Positions 6,200 through 6,270 of a stretch of 6,270 nucleotides of DNA are shown here, one piece after another. How positions within the stretch are numbered: the stretch's first letter is position 1; each line of letters starts with the position of its first letter. The position numbers and the translations under genes were made by a program. The notes beneath the pieces were generated by a model. It was not told the DNA's origin and ran no database searches. It saw nothing but the letters and a program-made list of their open reading frames with translations. This DNA is from Spirochaetaceae bacterium (GTDB lineage Bacteria; Spirochaetota; Spirochaetia; SZUA-6; Fen-1364): contig PMZS01000025.1 of NCBI GenBank assembly GCA_003170115.1, forward strand, positions 708 to 6,977. Direction: 5' to 3'.

Positions 6200-6270
6200 G
6201 CGAGCGTCGTAAAATGGCATTACCCCAGCTTCCCAAGCTGGAGTCGGGAGTTCGATTCTCCTCGCTCGCT
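6200..6270 (+). tRNA. tRNA-Gly (anticodon CCC)
   Basis: The 71 bases fold as a complete cloverleaf. The acceptor stem is GCGAGCG (6200-6206) with CGCTCGC (6263-6269). The D stem is GTAA with TTAC around AATGGCA. The anticodon stem CCAGC/GCTGG encloses TTCCCAA, giving anticodon CCC, which reads GGG codons. A 4-base variable loop follows, then a T arm GGGAG-TTCGATT-CTCCT with one G-U pair. The discriminator base is T (6270), typical of bacterial tRNA-Gly. The anticodon region AGCTTCCCAAGCT matches the known bacterial tRNA-Gly(CCC) form. The window ends here, so whether CCA is encoded cannot be seen. Confidence 0.95.

Noticed and set aside
6200..6270. tRNA-Gly as an attachment site for an integrated element
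   Set aside because: No integrase, direct repeat of the tRNA end or accessory gene is visible, and the window stops at the tRNA's last base, so there is nothing to support it.

Overview
This 6.27 kb window is GC-rich and almost fully coding. Every gene lies on the + strand. It looks like ordinary chromosomal housekeeping DNA, with no mobile element, phage gene, CRISPR array or defence island. The source is a bacterium with bacterial-type promoters and a formylated-initiator pathway. My best guess is a high-GC spirochaete. This rests on the co-location of truA, a family 4 uracil-DNA glycosylase, priA, def, fmt and a kinase-less PASTA membrane protein, and on a short PriA that lacks the winged-helix segment. 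That is inference from recall, not a search result.

Layout. Bases 1-52 may hold the last codons of an upstream gene. Bases 53-3460 form a first tight block: truA (tRNA pseudouridine 38-40 synthase), a family 4 uracil-DNA glycosylase overlapping truA by 95 bases, and priA (replication restart helicase) joined by an ATGA overlap. A 116-base gap (3461-3576) follows. It carries a 21-base tandem repeat whose units each fold into a GC-rich hairpin, then a good sigma70-type promoter. Bases 3577-6109 form a second tight block: def, fmt (1-base overlap) and a single-pass membrane protein with three PASTA repeats (ATGA overlap). A further 90-base gap carries a near-consensus promoter whose -35 box sits inside a perfect inverted repeat. 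It drives a tRNA-Gly(CCC) gene that ends at the last base of the window.

How the genes fit together. Fmt formylates Met on the initiator tRNA and Def removes the formyl group from nascent proteins, so def-fmt is one functional pair. The PASTA protein is translationally coupled to them and could sense peptidoglycan, but it has no kinase domain of its own. In the first block truA serves tRNA modification, while the glycosylase and PriA serve DNA repair and replication restart.

I found no convincing undescribed system. The points most worth a second look are the PriA domain loss, the 95-base truA/glycosylase overlap, the hairpin repeat array running into the def promoter, the kinase-less PASTA protein with its non-PASTA C-terminal domain, and the inverted repeat around the tRNA promoter -35 box.
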